Of a stretch of 64,000 nucleotides of DNA, positions 48,180 through 58,674 are shown piece after piece. Source of the DNA: Achromobacter sp. B7 (GTDB lineage Bacteria; Pseudomonadota; Gammaproteobacteria; Burkholderiales; Burkholderiaceae_B). The notes beneath the pieces were generated by a model. It saw only the letters and a list, made by a program, of their open reading frames with translations. It was not told where the DNA came from and did no database searches. Each line of letters begins with the position of its first letter. Position 1 is the stretch's first letter. The position numbers and the translations under genes are program-made. Where the stretch lies: contig NZ_CP032084.1 in NCBI RefSeq assembly GCF_003600685.1, positions 434,001 to 498,000 of the forward strand. Direction: 5' to 3'.

Positions 48180-48258
48180 GCCTGTACGTAGGCCTGCACG
48201 TAGGCCCGTTTACGTATGGGCTGTTTCGGTATGGGCTGTTTCCGTATGGCCTGTTTCC
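48173..48258. repeat. Two adjoining short tandem repeats at the end of the sugar-acid operon
   Basis: Three 12-bp units (TACGTAGGCCTG, 48173-48208) overlap the stop codon of the UxuB-like gene. After a short gap come three 15-bp units (GTATGGGCTGTTTCC, 48214-48258). The second family reaches to 15 bp before the convergent methyltransferase stop. Both look like slippage-type expansions rather than a terminator. Confidence 0.85.
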
Positions 48259-48272
48259 GTAGGCCGCGTTCA

Positions 48273-49043
48273 TCACCCCGGCTTTTTCACCACGATCGTC
48301 GCCGTGTCGCTGGTGAACGAGCCGTCGTCCTGCACATCGAAATGCGCGCGCACCACATCGGGCGCAATGCTGAACATATGGCGCAACGCCGCAACCAGCG
48401 TGTCCGGCGTGCGCATGCGCGTCACCCAGGTCTGGAATTCCAGCGGCAGGCGGCGCGGCGACAGGCCCTGCAAGGTGAAGCCTGCCTCGGTCAGCATCCG
48501 CGTCCATTCGGCCACGGAATAGTCGCGCACGTGGGACGTGTCGCGCAGCACTTCAATCGTTTGCAGCCAGGTGTCCAGCAGCGGCTCGCCGGGCGAGACC
48601 ACGTCGGCAAACACGGCGATGCCGCCGGGCTTGAGCACGCGGAACGCTTCGCGCAGACCACGGCCGGCGTCCTGCCAGTGGTGGGTGGAATAGCGCGACA
48701 TCACCACGTCGAATTCGCCATCGGCAAAGGGCAGGTATTCGGCCTTGCCCTGGCGCGTGGCCACGTTGGCCAGCCCGCGCTTGGCGGCTTCACCGGCCAC
48801 CACGTCCAGCATCTGCTGGGACAGGTCGTAGGCGGTGACGGCCTGGACTTCGGGCGCCACGTGAAACGTCACGTGGCCGCCGCCACAGCCCAGGTCCAGC
48901 ACGCGTGCCTGCGGGTGTTCGCGCGCGATGCCGGCCATTTGCAGCAGGTCTTCGCCCTGGGCGTGGACTGCGCTAGTCAGGTACGCCGTGGCGCGGGGGC
49001 TGAACTGGCGGTCGACGGCGGCGTCGTGGGTGCTGGCGGTCAT
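48273..49043 (-). CDS. Class I SAM-dependent methyltransferase (UbiE/COQ5-like)
   Basis: A 256-residue methyltransferase. Motif I is VLDLGCGGGHVTFHV (about 49-63), followed by the acidic YDLS loop and MSRYSTHHWQDAGRGLREAFRVLKPGG (read with a pause) as in UbiE-type enzymes. It is shorter in conserved signatures than the true UbiE at 20748, so it probably acts on another small molecule. It is divergent from the MmyB-like regulator across 93 bp, which may control it. Confidence 0.85.
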   Translation of the reverse strand: MTASTHDAAVDRQFSPRATAYLTSAVHAQGEDLLQMAGIAREHPQARVLDLGCGGGHVTFHVAPEVQAVTAYDLSQQMLDVVAGEAAKRGLANVATRQGKAEYLPFADGEFDVVMSRYSTHHWQDAGRGLREAFRVLKPGGIAVFADVVSPGEPLLDTWLQTIEVLRDTSHVRDYSVAEWTRMLTEAGFTLQGLSPRRLPLEFQTWVTRMRTPDTLVAALRHMFSIAPDVVRAHFDVQDDGSFTSDTATIVVKKPG

Positions 49044-49136
49044 GAAATTCCTTGGTTAGCGTTGTGCGGGGTGTAAGGTGCAGGCGCTAAGATAGGCCGG
49101 CCTTTATACACGTACAAGTCCATTGCTTATCCTGGT

Positions 49137-49967
49137 ATGACTACTTCCCCCCAAAGCGCGGCCAACCAAGATGGATCGCCCCTGCGCCGCCAGGCGCTAG
49201 GCGAATTCGTGCGCAGCGCGCGGTCGCGCATTACGCCTCAGATGGCGGGTCTACCCGAAGGCATGCGGCGCCGCACGCCGGGCCTGCGACGCGAAGAAGT
49301 GGCGCAACTGTGCGGGATCAGCGTCACCTGGTACACGTGGATCGAGCAAGGCCGGGAAGTCTCGGTGTCGCCGTCCGTGTGGTCGCGCATCGCGGGCGTG
49401 CTGCAACTGGCGCGCGCCGAACGCGCCTACCTGTTCGACCTTGCCGACTGCGCCGACCCCCAGCACGCGCGCGATGACGCAGGCGCGGCGCCCGGCCCTT
49501 TGCAGGAATGCGTGGACGCCATCAACGCGCCGGCCTATGTGCTGGACCGCGCGTGGAATGTGCTGGCGTGGAACGAGCCGCTGCGCGACCTGTTCGACAA
49601 CTGGCCCAAGCGCGATGCCGAACCGAATCTATTGCGCTACATCTTCCTGGACCCGGCCGCGCGTGAGCTGGTGGTGGATTGGGATCAGCGCGCGCGCCGC
49701 GTGGTGGCGGAATTTCGCGCCGACGCGGGCGCGCATCTGGATGAGCCAGCCGTGCTTGGCCTGCTGGACACGCTGAATCGCCAAAGCCCGGTGTTCGCCC
49801 ATTGGTGGACGCGCCATGCGGTGGTGGAACGCGAAGGCGGCCTGCGTGAATTCCAGCATCCCCGCGACGGCAAGCTGGCGTTTCAGCAGATCACGTTCCG
49901 ACTGGCCACGCACCCCGACCTGAAACTGGTGATGCTGTTGAGCGGCTCGGCGCCTGAAGACAGGTAG
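49137..49967 (+). CDS. XRE-family regulator with MmyB-like ligand-binding domain
   Basis: A 276-residue transcription factor. The N-terminal HTH_31-type domain (about 15-85) contains RRTPGLRREEVAQLCGIS and WYTWIEQGREVSVS. The C-terminal MmyB-like domain (about 110-270) contains the typical WNVLAWN, RYIFLDPAARELVVDW and RHAVVEREGGLREFQHP pieces and is thought to bind fatty-acid-like ligands. Such regulators often lie beside the short-chain dehydrogenase or methyltransferase gene they control; here the divergent neighbour is the methyltransferase at 48273. Confidence 0.88.
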   Translation: MTTSPQSAANQDGSPLRRQALGEFVRSARSRITPQMAGLPEGMRRRTPGLRREEVAQLCGISVTWYTWIEQGREVSVSPSVWSRIAGVLQLARAERAYLFDLADCADPQHARDDAGAAPGPLQECVDAINAPAYVLDRAWNVLAWNEPLRDLFDNWPKRDAEPNLLRYIFLDPAARELVVDWDQRARRVVAEFRADAGAHLDEPAVLGLLDTLNRQSPVFAHWWTRHAVVEREGGLREFQHPRDGKLAFQQITFRLATHPDLKLVMLLSGSAPEDR

Positions 49968-49997
49968 TTCGCGGGGCGGCGGCGAGTTGCCATTTTT

Positions 49998-51077
49998 TCA
50001 GCGCTTGGCCGTGCAGAACAGGCTGTCCTGCATGCCCGCGTCGACCAGCCCCTGCAATAGTTTCTTGACCGGCGCGGGCAGCGCCATGGATGCCAGCTTG
50101 TCGGCGGGCACCCAGCGTTCCGGCACGGGCGATTCGCGCAAGCGGGCGGCGCGCACGGGCACCAGCCACGGACGGATGTGCAGGCGATAGTGCGTGAACG
50201 TGTGGGCGAAAGCGGCCAGTTCGAAGCGCTGTTCCGGTTCCAGTCCCAGCGCGCGCGAGGCGGCGTCGGGGTCGCCCGCCACGTCGAATTCAGGCAGGCT
50301 CCACAGGCCGCCCCAGATGCCCGGTTCAGGCCGCTGCTGCAACAGGAAAGCGCCCTGGTGCTGCAACACCAACATGCCGGTCTCGCGTTCAGGAATCGCC
50401 TTGCGGACCTTGGGTGTGGGCAGTTCGGCCTGGCGGCCTTCGCGGCGGGCGACGCAGGTGTCCGCCATGGGGCAGCGTTCACAGGCGGGCTTGCCGCGCG
50501 TGCACAGCGTGGCGCCCAGGTCCATCAAGCCTTGCGTGTAGGCGGCCATGTCCAGCCCGGGGGCCGCTTCGACCTGCGCGTCGGCCAATGCCCACAAGCG
50601 GGTTTCGACCTCGCGCTTGGCGGGGTCGCCGGCAATGCCGAAGTGGCGCGTGAAGACGCGCTTGACGTTGCCGTCCAGGATGGGCGAGCGCTCGCCGTAG
50701 GCGAACGCGGCGATGGCGGCGGCGGTGGACCGGCCGATACCGGGCAGCGTGGCGATGGCTTCGGCCGAAGGCGGAAAGCGTCCGTTCCACAGTTCAGCGA
50801 TCTGCACCGCGCAGCGATGCAGGTTGCGCGCGCGGGCGTAGTAGCCCAGCCCGGCCCAATACGGCATCACGTCTTCCTGGCTGGCGGCGGCCAGCGCGGC
50901 CACGTCCGGAAAACGCTGAAGGAAACGTTCGTAGTACGGGATGACGGTGGCCACTTGCGTCTGCTGCAACATGATCTCGGATAGCCAGATCCGATAGGGG
51001 TCACGCGTGTTTTGCCAGGGCAGATCGTGGCGGCCGTGCTGGCGTTGCCAGGCGACGATTCTCGGGGCGAAGTCCAT
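49998..51077 (-). CDS. mutY: A/G-specific adenine glycosylase MutY
   Basis: Removes adenine mispaired with 8-oxoguanine or G. The 359-residue enzyme has catalytic Glu34 in LSEIMLQQT, the helix-hairpin-helix LPGIGRSTAAAI (111-122), catalytic Asp135 in ILDGNV, and the 4Fe-4S cysteines 192, 199, 202 and 208 (C-x6-C-x2-C-x5-C). A C-terminal NUDIX-like 8-oxoG recognition domain follows (EPGIWGGLWSLPEF). Length is normal. It stands alone, convergent with the MmyB-like regulator. Confidence 0.95.
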   Translation of the reverse strand: MDFAPRIVAWQRQHGRHDLPWQNTRDPYRIWLSEIMLQQTQVATVIPYYERFLQRFPDVAALAAASQEDVMPYWAGLGYYARARNLHRCAVQIAELWNGRFPPSAEAIATLPGIGRSTAAAIAAFAYGERSPILDGNVKRVFTRHFGIAGDPAKREVETRLWALADAQVEAAPGLDMAAYTQGLMDLGATLCTRGKPACERCPMADTCVARREGRQAELPTPKVRKAIPERETGMLVLQHQGAFLLQQRPEPGIWGGLWSLPEFDVAGDPDAASRALGLEPEQRFELAAFAHTFTHYRLHIRPWLVPVRAARLRESPVPERWVPADKLASMALPAPVKKLLQGLVDAGMQDSLFCTAKR

Positions 51078-51250
51078 GGCGGCAATTATCGCATCGCCCT
51101 ATTGCCGGGGTGGGGGCGACCGGTTACAACTATCGGCACTACAGCGCTAACGCGCCACGACTTCACTTTCACGGCCCTTGTTGGCCCGCGTGACCGTCAA
51201 GCGAGGCGGCTCGCGAAGCTGGAGGGGGCCTCCAGGATTTTGGAGTACAC

Positions 51251-54200
51251 ATGAATGCCCCCCTGCCAGCCGCCGTACGCACGGCGCTTGAATCCGTCCA
51301 ACTTGACGACAAGTACACCCTGGAATCCGGCCGCGCCTGGATGAGCGGCATCCACGCCCTGGTGCGCCTGCCCATGATGCAGCGCGTGCGCGATGCGCGG
51401 GCGGGGTTGAACACCGCGGGCTTCGTGTCCGGCTACCGGGGTTCTCCGCTGGGTGGGGTGGACCAGAACATGTGGAAGGCGGCCAGGCACTTGAAGGCGC
51501 ACCACATTGAATTTCAGCCGGGCGTCAATGAAGACCTGGCCGCCACGGCGGTCTGGGGCTCGCAACAGGTGAACCTGTTTCCGGGCGCCAAGTACGACGG
51601 CGTCTTCGGCATGTGGTACGGCAAGGGGCCGGGCGTGGACCGCTGCGGCGACGTCTTCAAGCATGCCAACGCCGCGGGCACGTCGCGCCACGGTGGCGTG
51701 CTGGTGGTGGCGGGCGACGACCATCCGGCCAAGTCCTCGACCTTGCCGCACCAAAGCGATCACATCCTGAAGGCCTGCATGATTCCGGCGCTGTTTCCGT
51801 CCAGCGTTCAAGAGGTGCTGGATTACGGGCTGCACGGGTGGGCGATGAGCCGCTATGCGGGTGTGTGGGTGGGCATGAAGTGCATTACCGACATCGTCGA
51901 AGTGTCGGCGTCGGTGGACGTGGACCCGCATCGCGTACAAATCCAGTTGCCGGAAGATTTCATCCTGCCGCCTGACGGCTTGAACATCCGGGTGCCCGAC
52001 ACGCCGCTGCAACAAGAGGCGCGGCTGTTGGACTACAAGCTGTACGCGGCGCTGGCGTACGCGCGCGCCAACAAGCTGAATCGCGAGCTGTGGCAGGTGC
52101 CGCAACGCGATGCGCGCTTTGGCATCATGACGTCGGGCAAGGCGTATCTGGACACGCGTCAGGCGCTGTCGGACTTGGGCTTGACCGAGGCCGTGTGCCA
52201 ACGCATTGGCCTGCGCTTGTACAAGGTGGGTATGGTGTGGCCGCTGGAGTCAGCCGGCATGCAGCAGTTTGCCGACGGGCTGGACGAGATTCTGGTGGTC
52301 GAGGAAAAGCGCCAGGTGCTGGAATACCAGCTGAAGGAAGAGTTGTTCAGCTGGATCGGCAGCGGCAAGAAGATTCCCCGGGTGGTGGGTAAATTCGACG
52401 ACAAGGATGGCGGTGAATGGTCGGTGCCGCAGGGCAACTGGCTGCTGCCGGCGCATTACGAGTTTTCGCCCGCGATGGTGGCGCGCGCGATTGCGGCGCG
52501 GCTGCTGCGCTTTGCGTTGCCGGACGATGTGCGCGCGGGTATCGAGGCGCGGCTGCAATTCATCCAGGATCGCGAACAGGCGCTGGCACGGCCGCGCGTG
52601 GTGCAGGAGCGCAAACCATGGTTCTGTTCGGGCTGTCCGCACAATACGTCGACGCGTTTGCCGGAAGGTTCGCGCGGGATGGCGGGCATTGGCTGCCACT
52701 ACATGGTGCGGTGGATGGACCGCAATACCGAGGTGTACACGCAGATGGGCGGCGAGGGGGTGCCGTGGATAGGGCAGGCGCCGTTCACGGAAGAAAAACA
52801 CGTGTTCGCGAACCTGGGCGACGGCACGTATTTCCATTCGGGGCTGTTGGCGATCCGCGCGGCGGTGGCGGCGAAGGTGCCCATCACCTACAAGATTCTG
52901 TTCAACGACGCGGTGGCGATGACGGGCGGGCAGCCGGTGGACGGACCCATCAGCGTGCCGATGATTTCGCGGCAGATGGCGGCCGAGGGAATCGAGAAAA
53001 TCGTGGTGGTGACGGACGAGCCGGACAAGTACAAGGACGCGCCGGGTTTGGCGCCGGATGTTCCGGTGCTGCATCGTGATGAGCTGGACGCGGTGATGCG
53101 CGATTTGCGCGAGCATCCGGGCGTATCCGTGCTGATCTACGACCAGACCTGTGCAACGGAAAAGCGGCGTCGCCGCAAGCGCGGGGCGTATGCGGACCCG
53201 GCGCGGCGCGTGGTCATCAACGAGCGCGTGTGCGAAGGCTGCGGAGACTGTTCAACGGCGTCGCATTGCCTGTCGGTGGAGCCGCTGGAAACGGAGTTTG
53301 GGCGCAAGCGCAAGATCAATCAATCCAGCTGCAATAAGGACTTTTCCTGTTTGAAGGGCTTTTGCCCCAGCTTCGTGACGGTGGAAGGCGGCAAGCTGAA
53401 GAAGCCGCAGGCGTTGTCGCAGGAAGGCGTCGTCGACGAGGGCGTGCCGGAGCCGCGCGTGCCGGTGCCGGATCACGCTTATGGCGTGTTTATCGCGGGG
53501 GTGGGCGGCACGGGCGTGGTGACGATCGGGCAGTTGTTGGGCATGGCGGCGCATCTTGAGGGCAAGGGCTGTTCGGTGCTGGACATGGCGGGCCTGGCGC
53601 AGAAGGGCGGCGCGGTGTATTCGCATGTGGTGCTGGGGCAATCGCCGGAACATCTGTTGAATACGCGCGTGGCGATGGGCGAGGCCGATCTGGTGCTGGC
53701 GGGCGACTTGGTCGTGGCAACCAGCGCGGACAGCATGGCGCGGGTGTGCCCGGGCCGCACGAAGGTGCTGTTGAACAGCGACACCGCGCCCACGGCGGCG
53801 TTTGTGTCGAACCCGGACTGGACGCTGCCGGGCGCGGACCTGACGGCGGATCTGCAAGCCGCGTGCGGCAAGGACAATTTGTACGCGGTGGATGCGGCGG
53901 CGATGGCGGTGGTGTTGTTGGGCGACGCGATCTACTCCAACCCGTTGATGATGGGATATGCGTATCAAAAGGGCTGGCTGCCGTTGTCACGCGAGGCGTT
54001 GCTGCGGGCAATTGAATTGAACGGTCAGCAGGTGGCGAACAATCAGGCGGCGTTTGCGTGGGGGCGCCGCGCGGCGCACGACCCGGCGGACGTGATGCGG
54101 TTGATGGCGAACGGCGGGGTGCCGTTGGCGGGGCCGCAAGACATCATCGAGCTCAAGCGGCCGCGCAGCGCGGCGCCGGTGACGGACTTGAAAAAGCCAA

Positions 54201-54862
54201 CCGGAGAATTGGCGCAGGTGGTGGCGGTGCGCAAGGCGTTTCTGACGCAATACCAGGACGCGGCGTATGCCAAGCAGTACACGGACCTTGTCGACAAGGT
54301 GGCGCGTGCGGAACAGGAAGCGACGGGCACGCATCGGTTGGCGGTTGCCGTGGCGCGCAACTATTTCAAGCTGATGGCCTACAAGGACGAATACGAGGTG
54401 GCGCGGCTGTATTCGGATGGGGAGTTCGTGAAGAAGATCGGGGAACAGTTCGAAGGGGACTGGAAGCTGCACTTCCATCTGGCGCCGCCGCTGTTCTCGC
54501 GGCGCGACAAGGCGGGGCATTTGGTCAAGCGTGCTTATGGGCCGGGGATGTTGAAGGTGTTCGGGGTGCTGGCGAAGATGCGACGGTTGCGGGGGACGCG
54601 GTTGGATGTGTTCGGGTATACGGCGGAGAGGCGGGCAGAGCGCGAGCTGATACGGGAGTATCGGGAGACGTTGTCGGCGATTTTGGTGAAGTTGAATCGG
54701 GGGAATCTGGAAAGGGCGGTGGCGTTAGCGCGGGTGCCGGAGGAGATTCGGGGGTATGGACATGTGAAGGAGGAGGCGGTGGCGCGGGCGGCTTTGGTGC
54801 GGGAGGAGTTGTTGAAGGAATTTAGTGCGAGGGTGGTGGCGATTGGGGTTCGGGCGGCTTGA
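51251..54862 (+). CDS. Fused indolepyruvate ferredoxin oxidoreductase
   Basis: A 1203-residue oxidoreductase that oxidatively decarboxylates aryl pyruvates to acyl-CoA with ferredoxin. It is the single-chain form joining IorA and IorB functions: an N-terminal pyrimidine-type domain (SGYRGSPLGGVDQNMW), the Cys motif GCPHNTSTRLPEG, a TPP-binding region (LGDGTYFHSG and NDAVAMTGGQP), a ferredoxin-like Cys cluster CEGCGDC (about 660) with downstream cysteines, and a gamma domain starting GVGGTGVVTIGQLLG (about 750). TGGAG precedes the ATG. It would act in aromatic amino acid breakdown. In the last 300 bp the coding strand becomes strikingly G-rich. Confidence 0.92.
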   Translation: MNAPLPAAVRTALESVQLDDKYTLESGRAWMSGIHALVRLPMMQRVRDARAGLNTAGFVSGYRGSPLGGVDQNMWKAARHLKAHHIEFQPGVNEDLAATAVWGSQQVNLFPGAKYDGVFGMWYGKGPGVDRCGDVFKHANAAGTSRHGGVLVVAGDDHPAKSSTLPHQSDHILKACMIPALFPSSVQEVLDYGLHGWAMSRYAGVWVGMKCITDIVEVSASVDVDPHRVQIQLPEDFILPPDGLNIRVPDTPLQQEARLLDYKLYAALAYARANKLNRELWQVPQRDARFGIMTSGKAYLDTRQALSDLGLTEAVCQRIGLRLYKVGMVWPLESAGMQQFADGLDEILVVEEKRQVLEYQLKEELFSWIGSGKKIPRVVGKFDDKDGGEWSVPQGNWLLPAHYEFSPAMVARAIAARLLRFALPDDVRAGIEARLQFIQDREQALARPRVVQERKPWFCSGCPHNTSTRLPEGSRGMAGIGCHYMVRWMDRNTEVYTQMGGEGVPWIGQAPFTEEKHVFANLGDGTYFHSGLLAIRAAVAAKVPITYKILFNDAVAMTGGQPVDGPISVPMISRQMAAEGIEKIVVVTDEPDKYKDAPGLAPDVPVLHRDELDAVMRDLREHPGVSVLIYDQTCATEKRRRRKRGAYADPARRVVINERVCEGCGDCSTASHCLSVEPLETEFGRKRKINQSSCNKDFSCLKGFCPSFVTVEGGKLKKPQALSQEGVVDEGVPEPRVPVPDHAYGVFIAGVGGTGVVTIGQLLGMAAHLEGKGCSVLDMAGLAQKGGAVYSHVVLGQSPEHLLNTRVAMGEADLVLAGDLVVATSADSMARVCPGRTKVLLNSDTAPTAAFVSNPDWTLPGADLTADLQAACGKDNLYAVDAAAMAVVLLGDAIYSNPLMMGYAYQKGWLPLSREALLRAIELNGQQVANNQAAFAWGRRAAHDPADVMRLMANGGVPLAGPQDIIELKRPRSAAPVTDLKKPTGELAQVVAVRKAFLTQYQDAAYAKQYTDLVDKVARAEQEATGTHRLAVAVARNYFKLMAYKDEYEVARLYSDGEFVKKIGEQFEGDWKLHFHLAPPLFSRRDKAGHLVKRAYGPGMLKVFGVLAKMRRLRGTRLDVFGYTAERRAERELIREYRETLSAILVKLNRGNLERAVALARVPEEIRGYGHVKEEAVARAALVREELLKEFSARVVAIGVRAA

Positions 54863-54894
54863 GGGGGGCTGGGGTGGGAGTTGAGGTTGGGGGG

Positions 54895-54933
54895 GATGCT
54901 GGGATTTGATGCTGGGATTTGAAGCTGGGATTT
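54895..54933. repeat. Three 13-bp direct repeats
   Basis: Units GATGCTGGGATTT (54895-54907), GATGCTGGGATTT (54908-54920) and GAAGCTGGGATTT (54921-54933) follow the stop of the oxidoreductase gene by 32 bp. Confidence 0.85.
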
Positions 54934-55243
54934 AGGGTCAGGGGCGGTTTGGGTCTTTTGGAGCGGAGCAGGTTCTTTTGACGCCTGGCGCGGCGGCGGC
55001 GCGGGGCGGCGGGTCAACGATTGCGGTCCGGAGCCTTCGCTCCGGACTGCCCCGTCGTCATCTTCGTCCGCCTTCGGCTCCCTTCAGATTCCCTCGGGCT
55101 TATCGACTCCCCGCCACCCCGCGCCACCACCACGCCAGGCTGCGTCAGTTGGCGCTGAGGGGGGCTGGGGAGGGGGGGCGTTCTTTTGGTTCTTGCCTAC
55201 TGGAGGGGTGGGGCGGAAGGGCTTGCGGGGCCCGCCCCAGGCC

Positions 55244-55263
55244 GGCCGCGCGGGCGGCCTTTT
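55244..55263 (+). terminator. Likely terminator of the indolepyruvate oxidoreductase transcript
   Basis: The stem GGCCGC (55244-55249) / GCGGCC (55254-55259) with a 4-nt loop followed by TTTT. It lies almost 400 bp after the gene, and the hairpin at 55026-55047 precedes it without a U-tract. Confidence 0.5.
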
Positions 55264-55276
55264 GGGGCTTACGCGG

Positions 55277-55380
55277 TTGTGGTGCGTCGGGGCGGGGGCG
55301 CTGCGCGAATGCGGGGGTTGTGGTGCGTCGGGGCGGGGGCGCTGCGCGAATGCGGGGATTGTGGTGCTTCGGGGGGGCGG
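55277..55380. repeat. 41-bp tandem repeat, two copies plus a partial third
   Basis: Copies begin at 55277 and 55318 (each TTGTGGTGCGTC onward) and a third, diverging copy begins at 55359. The unit is GC-rich and contains the palindrome GCGCTGCGCG. It lies 28 bp before the glpK stop, in the 3' flank of both convergent genes. Confidence 0.85.
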
Positions 55381-55407
55381 GCGCTGGTTTTGCGCCCCGG
55401 TCCGCCT

Positions 55408-56914
<1,507 letters not shown>

Positions 56915-56928
<14 letters not shown>

Positions 56929-58369
56929 TTTTTTTGGCGCCGTTCAGGTGTGCCCCGGCTTGCGGATCGAGGCGTCTAAAGGAAAGGGTCGAGACCATGC
57001 ACATCAGCCCGATGACGATAAAGCCGGCGACGACGTCGCTGATCGCCAGCGTTTCGGCGCCGCGCAACGTCATGCTGACGTTCAGCGTCACCGCGGCCAC
57101 GCCCACGCCCAGGCTGATGCCCAGTTGCTGCGCCATGGCGGCAAAGCTGCTGGCGCGGCTCATCTGGGACGGCGGGATGTCGGCATAGGTTAGCGTATTT
57201 ACCCCGGTAAATTGCAGCGATCGGAAGAAGCCGCCGACAAGCAAGATGGCGATCATCAGCCACACCGGCGTGGTGGGCGTGAAGGTGGCGCAGACCATGA
57301 TGAACACGCCGGTCAACAGGGCGTTCACGGTCAGCACGCGCCGGAAACCGAAGTGGCGGACGATGGGCGTGGCCACGAATTTCATCAGCAGGGCGCCGGC
57401 GGCGCTGGCAAAGGTGATGAGGCCGGCAGAAAACGGGGTCAGGCCAAAGCCCACTTGCAGCAGCATGGCCAGCAGGAAGGGGGTGGCGCCCACCGCAAAG
57501 CGGCACAGGTTGCCGCCCAGCGTCGAGATGGCAAAGGTGGGAATCCGCATCAAGGACAGGTCGATGATGGGGTGGTCGATGCGCCGGGCGTGCCAGGCGT
57601 ACAGAAAACCGCACGCCGCGCCCACGGCGATCAGGCCCAGCAGCATGGGCAGCGGCATGATGTCGCGGCCGATGGCTTCAAAGCCGCTGACCAGCGCGGC
57701 CAGGCACACCGCGCTGAGCAGAAAGCCCAGCCAGTCCAGCCGCGGGGCGGATGCTTCCTTGATTTCAGATACATAGCGCAGCACCAGCGCAATACCCAGC
57801 ACGCCGATGGGGATGTTGATCAGGAAAATCCAGTGCCACGACATATAGGTGACCATGAAGCCGCCCAGCGGCGGGCCGATCACCGGACCCAGCAGGGCCG
57901 GGATGGACAGGAATGACATGGCCTTGAGCAGGTCTTGCTTGGGCACGGTACGCAGCAGGATGATGCGACCCACGGGCACCATCATGGCGCCGGCCATCCC
58001 CTGGACGATGCGGGCCACGACCAGCTGGGGCAGGTCCTGCGACAGGGCGCAGGCAACGGAACTCAGCGTGAACAGCCCGATGGCGGCCACAAATACGCGG
58101 CGCGCGCCGTAGCGGTCGGCCGCCCAGCCGCTGACGGGCACGAACACGGCCACCGAGAGCAGGTAGGACGTAATGGCCACGTTCAGCCGCACGGGGGTGG
58201 AGCCCAAGGCGCGGGCCATGGCGGGCAGGGCGGTAGCCACCACGGTGGCGTCCAGCATCTGCATGAACAGCGCGCAGCCGACAATGAAGGGAATCATGCG
58301 CGCTGCGCGCACCGCATCCGGGGTTGAAGGGGGTGCGGGATTGGCTGCGGCGACGGATTCGGCTGACAT
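56915..58369 (-). CDS. DHA2-family MFS transporter (EmrB/QacA-like)
   Basis: A 484-residue major facilitator with about 14 hydrophobic segments. Motif C/D1 of drug:proton antiporters appears as [17 protein letters not shown] in the first helix, followed by [13 protein letters not shown] (motif A) and the antiporter motif [11 protein letters not shown]. Expected role: proton-driven export of drugs or metabolites from the inner membrane. The ATG at 58369 starts MSAESVAAA; the frame is open further upstream over the promoter region of the next gene and was rejected. glpK follows with an overlap. Confidence 0.9.
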
Positions 58370-58468
58370 GGCGGAGGGGGGCGTTGGGTGCCTGACGATT
58401 GTAACGCCGGGGAATTGGCCCCGCGTGAAGTAAACTCGTCGGATCTGCAACCTACTGAAATTGGCGTC

Positions 58469-58657
58469 ATGGCGACCAACTACGAATCCGAGATCACCCT
58501 TTTCCTGAAAGACTTCAAGCAGTCGCACCCTGGCACGGAAGAACGCCAGCGTGAAGGCCGCGCCCGTCTTTGGGACAAACCGCAAGATCCGGAACTGCTC
58601 GAAGGCTTCCGCGCGGCCCGCGTGCCGCAAAAACCGTACGTGTATTCGGCAGACTGA
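58469..58657 (+). CDS. DUF3460 family small protein
   Basis: A 62-residue protein, MATNYESEITLFLKDFK at the start and QEGRARLWDKPQDPE-like in the middle, matching a short family restricted to betaproteobacteria. It is highly charged and has no membrane segment or signal peptide. Function unknown. It lies 17 bp before scpA and is probably co-transcribed with it, possibly also with panC. The ATG at 58469 gives the family's usual N-terminus. Confidence 0.85.
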   Translation: MATNYESEITLFLKDFKQSHPGTEERQREGRARLWDKPQDPELLEGFRAARVPQKPYVYSAD

Positions 58658-58674
58658 TTCCCGTTGCGGCAGAC

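Larger units (their letters stand above)
54863..55407. other. Repeat- and hairpin-rich noncoding region
   Basis: A 545-bp stretch without a supported gene between two convergent coding regions. In order it holds three 13-bp direct repeats (GATGCTGGGATTT-like, 54895-54933), a perfect hairpin (GTCCGGAGC 55026-55034 / GCTCCGGAC 55039-55047), paired copies of the motif GTTCTTTTG near 54971 and 55179, a terminator (55244-55263), and a 41-bp tandem repeat (55277-55380). The first 100 bp are very G-rich on the plus strand. The open frames across it are compositional artefacts. Confidence 0.75.
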
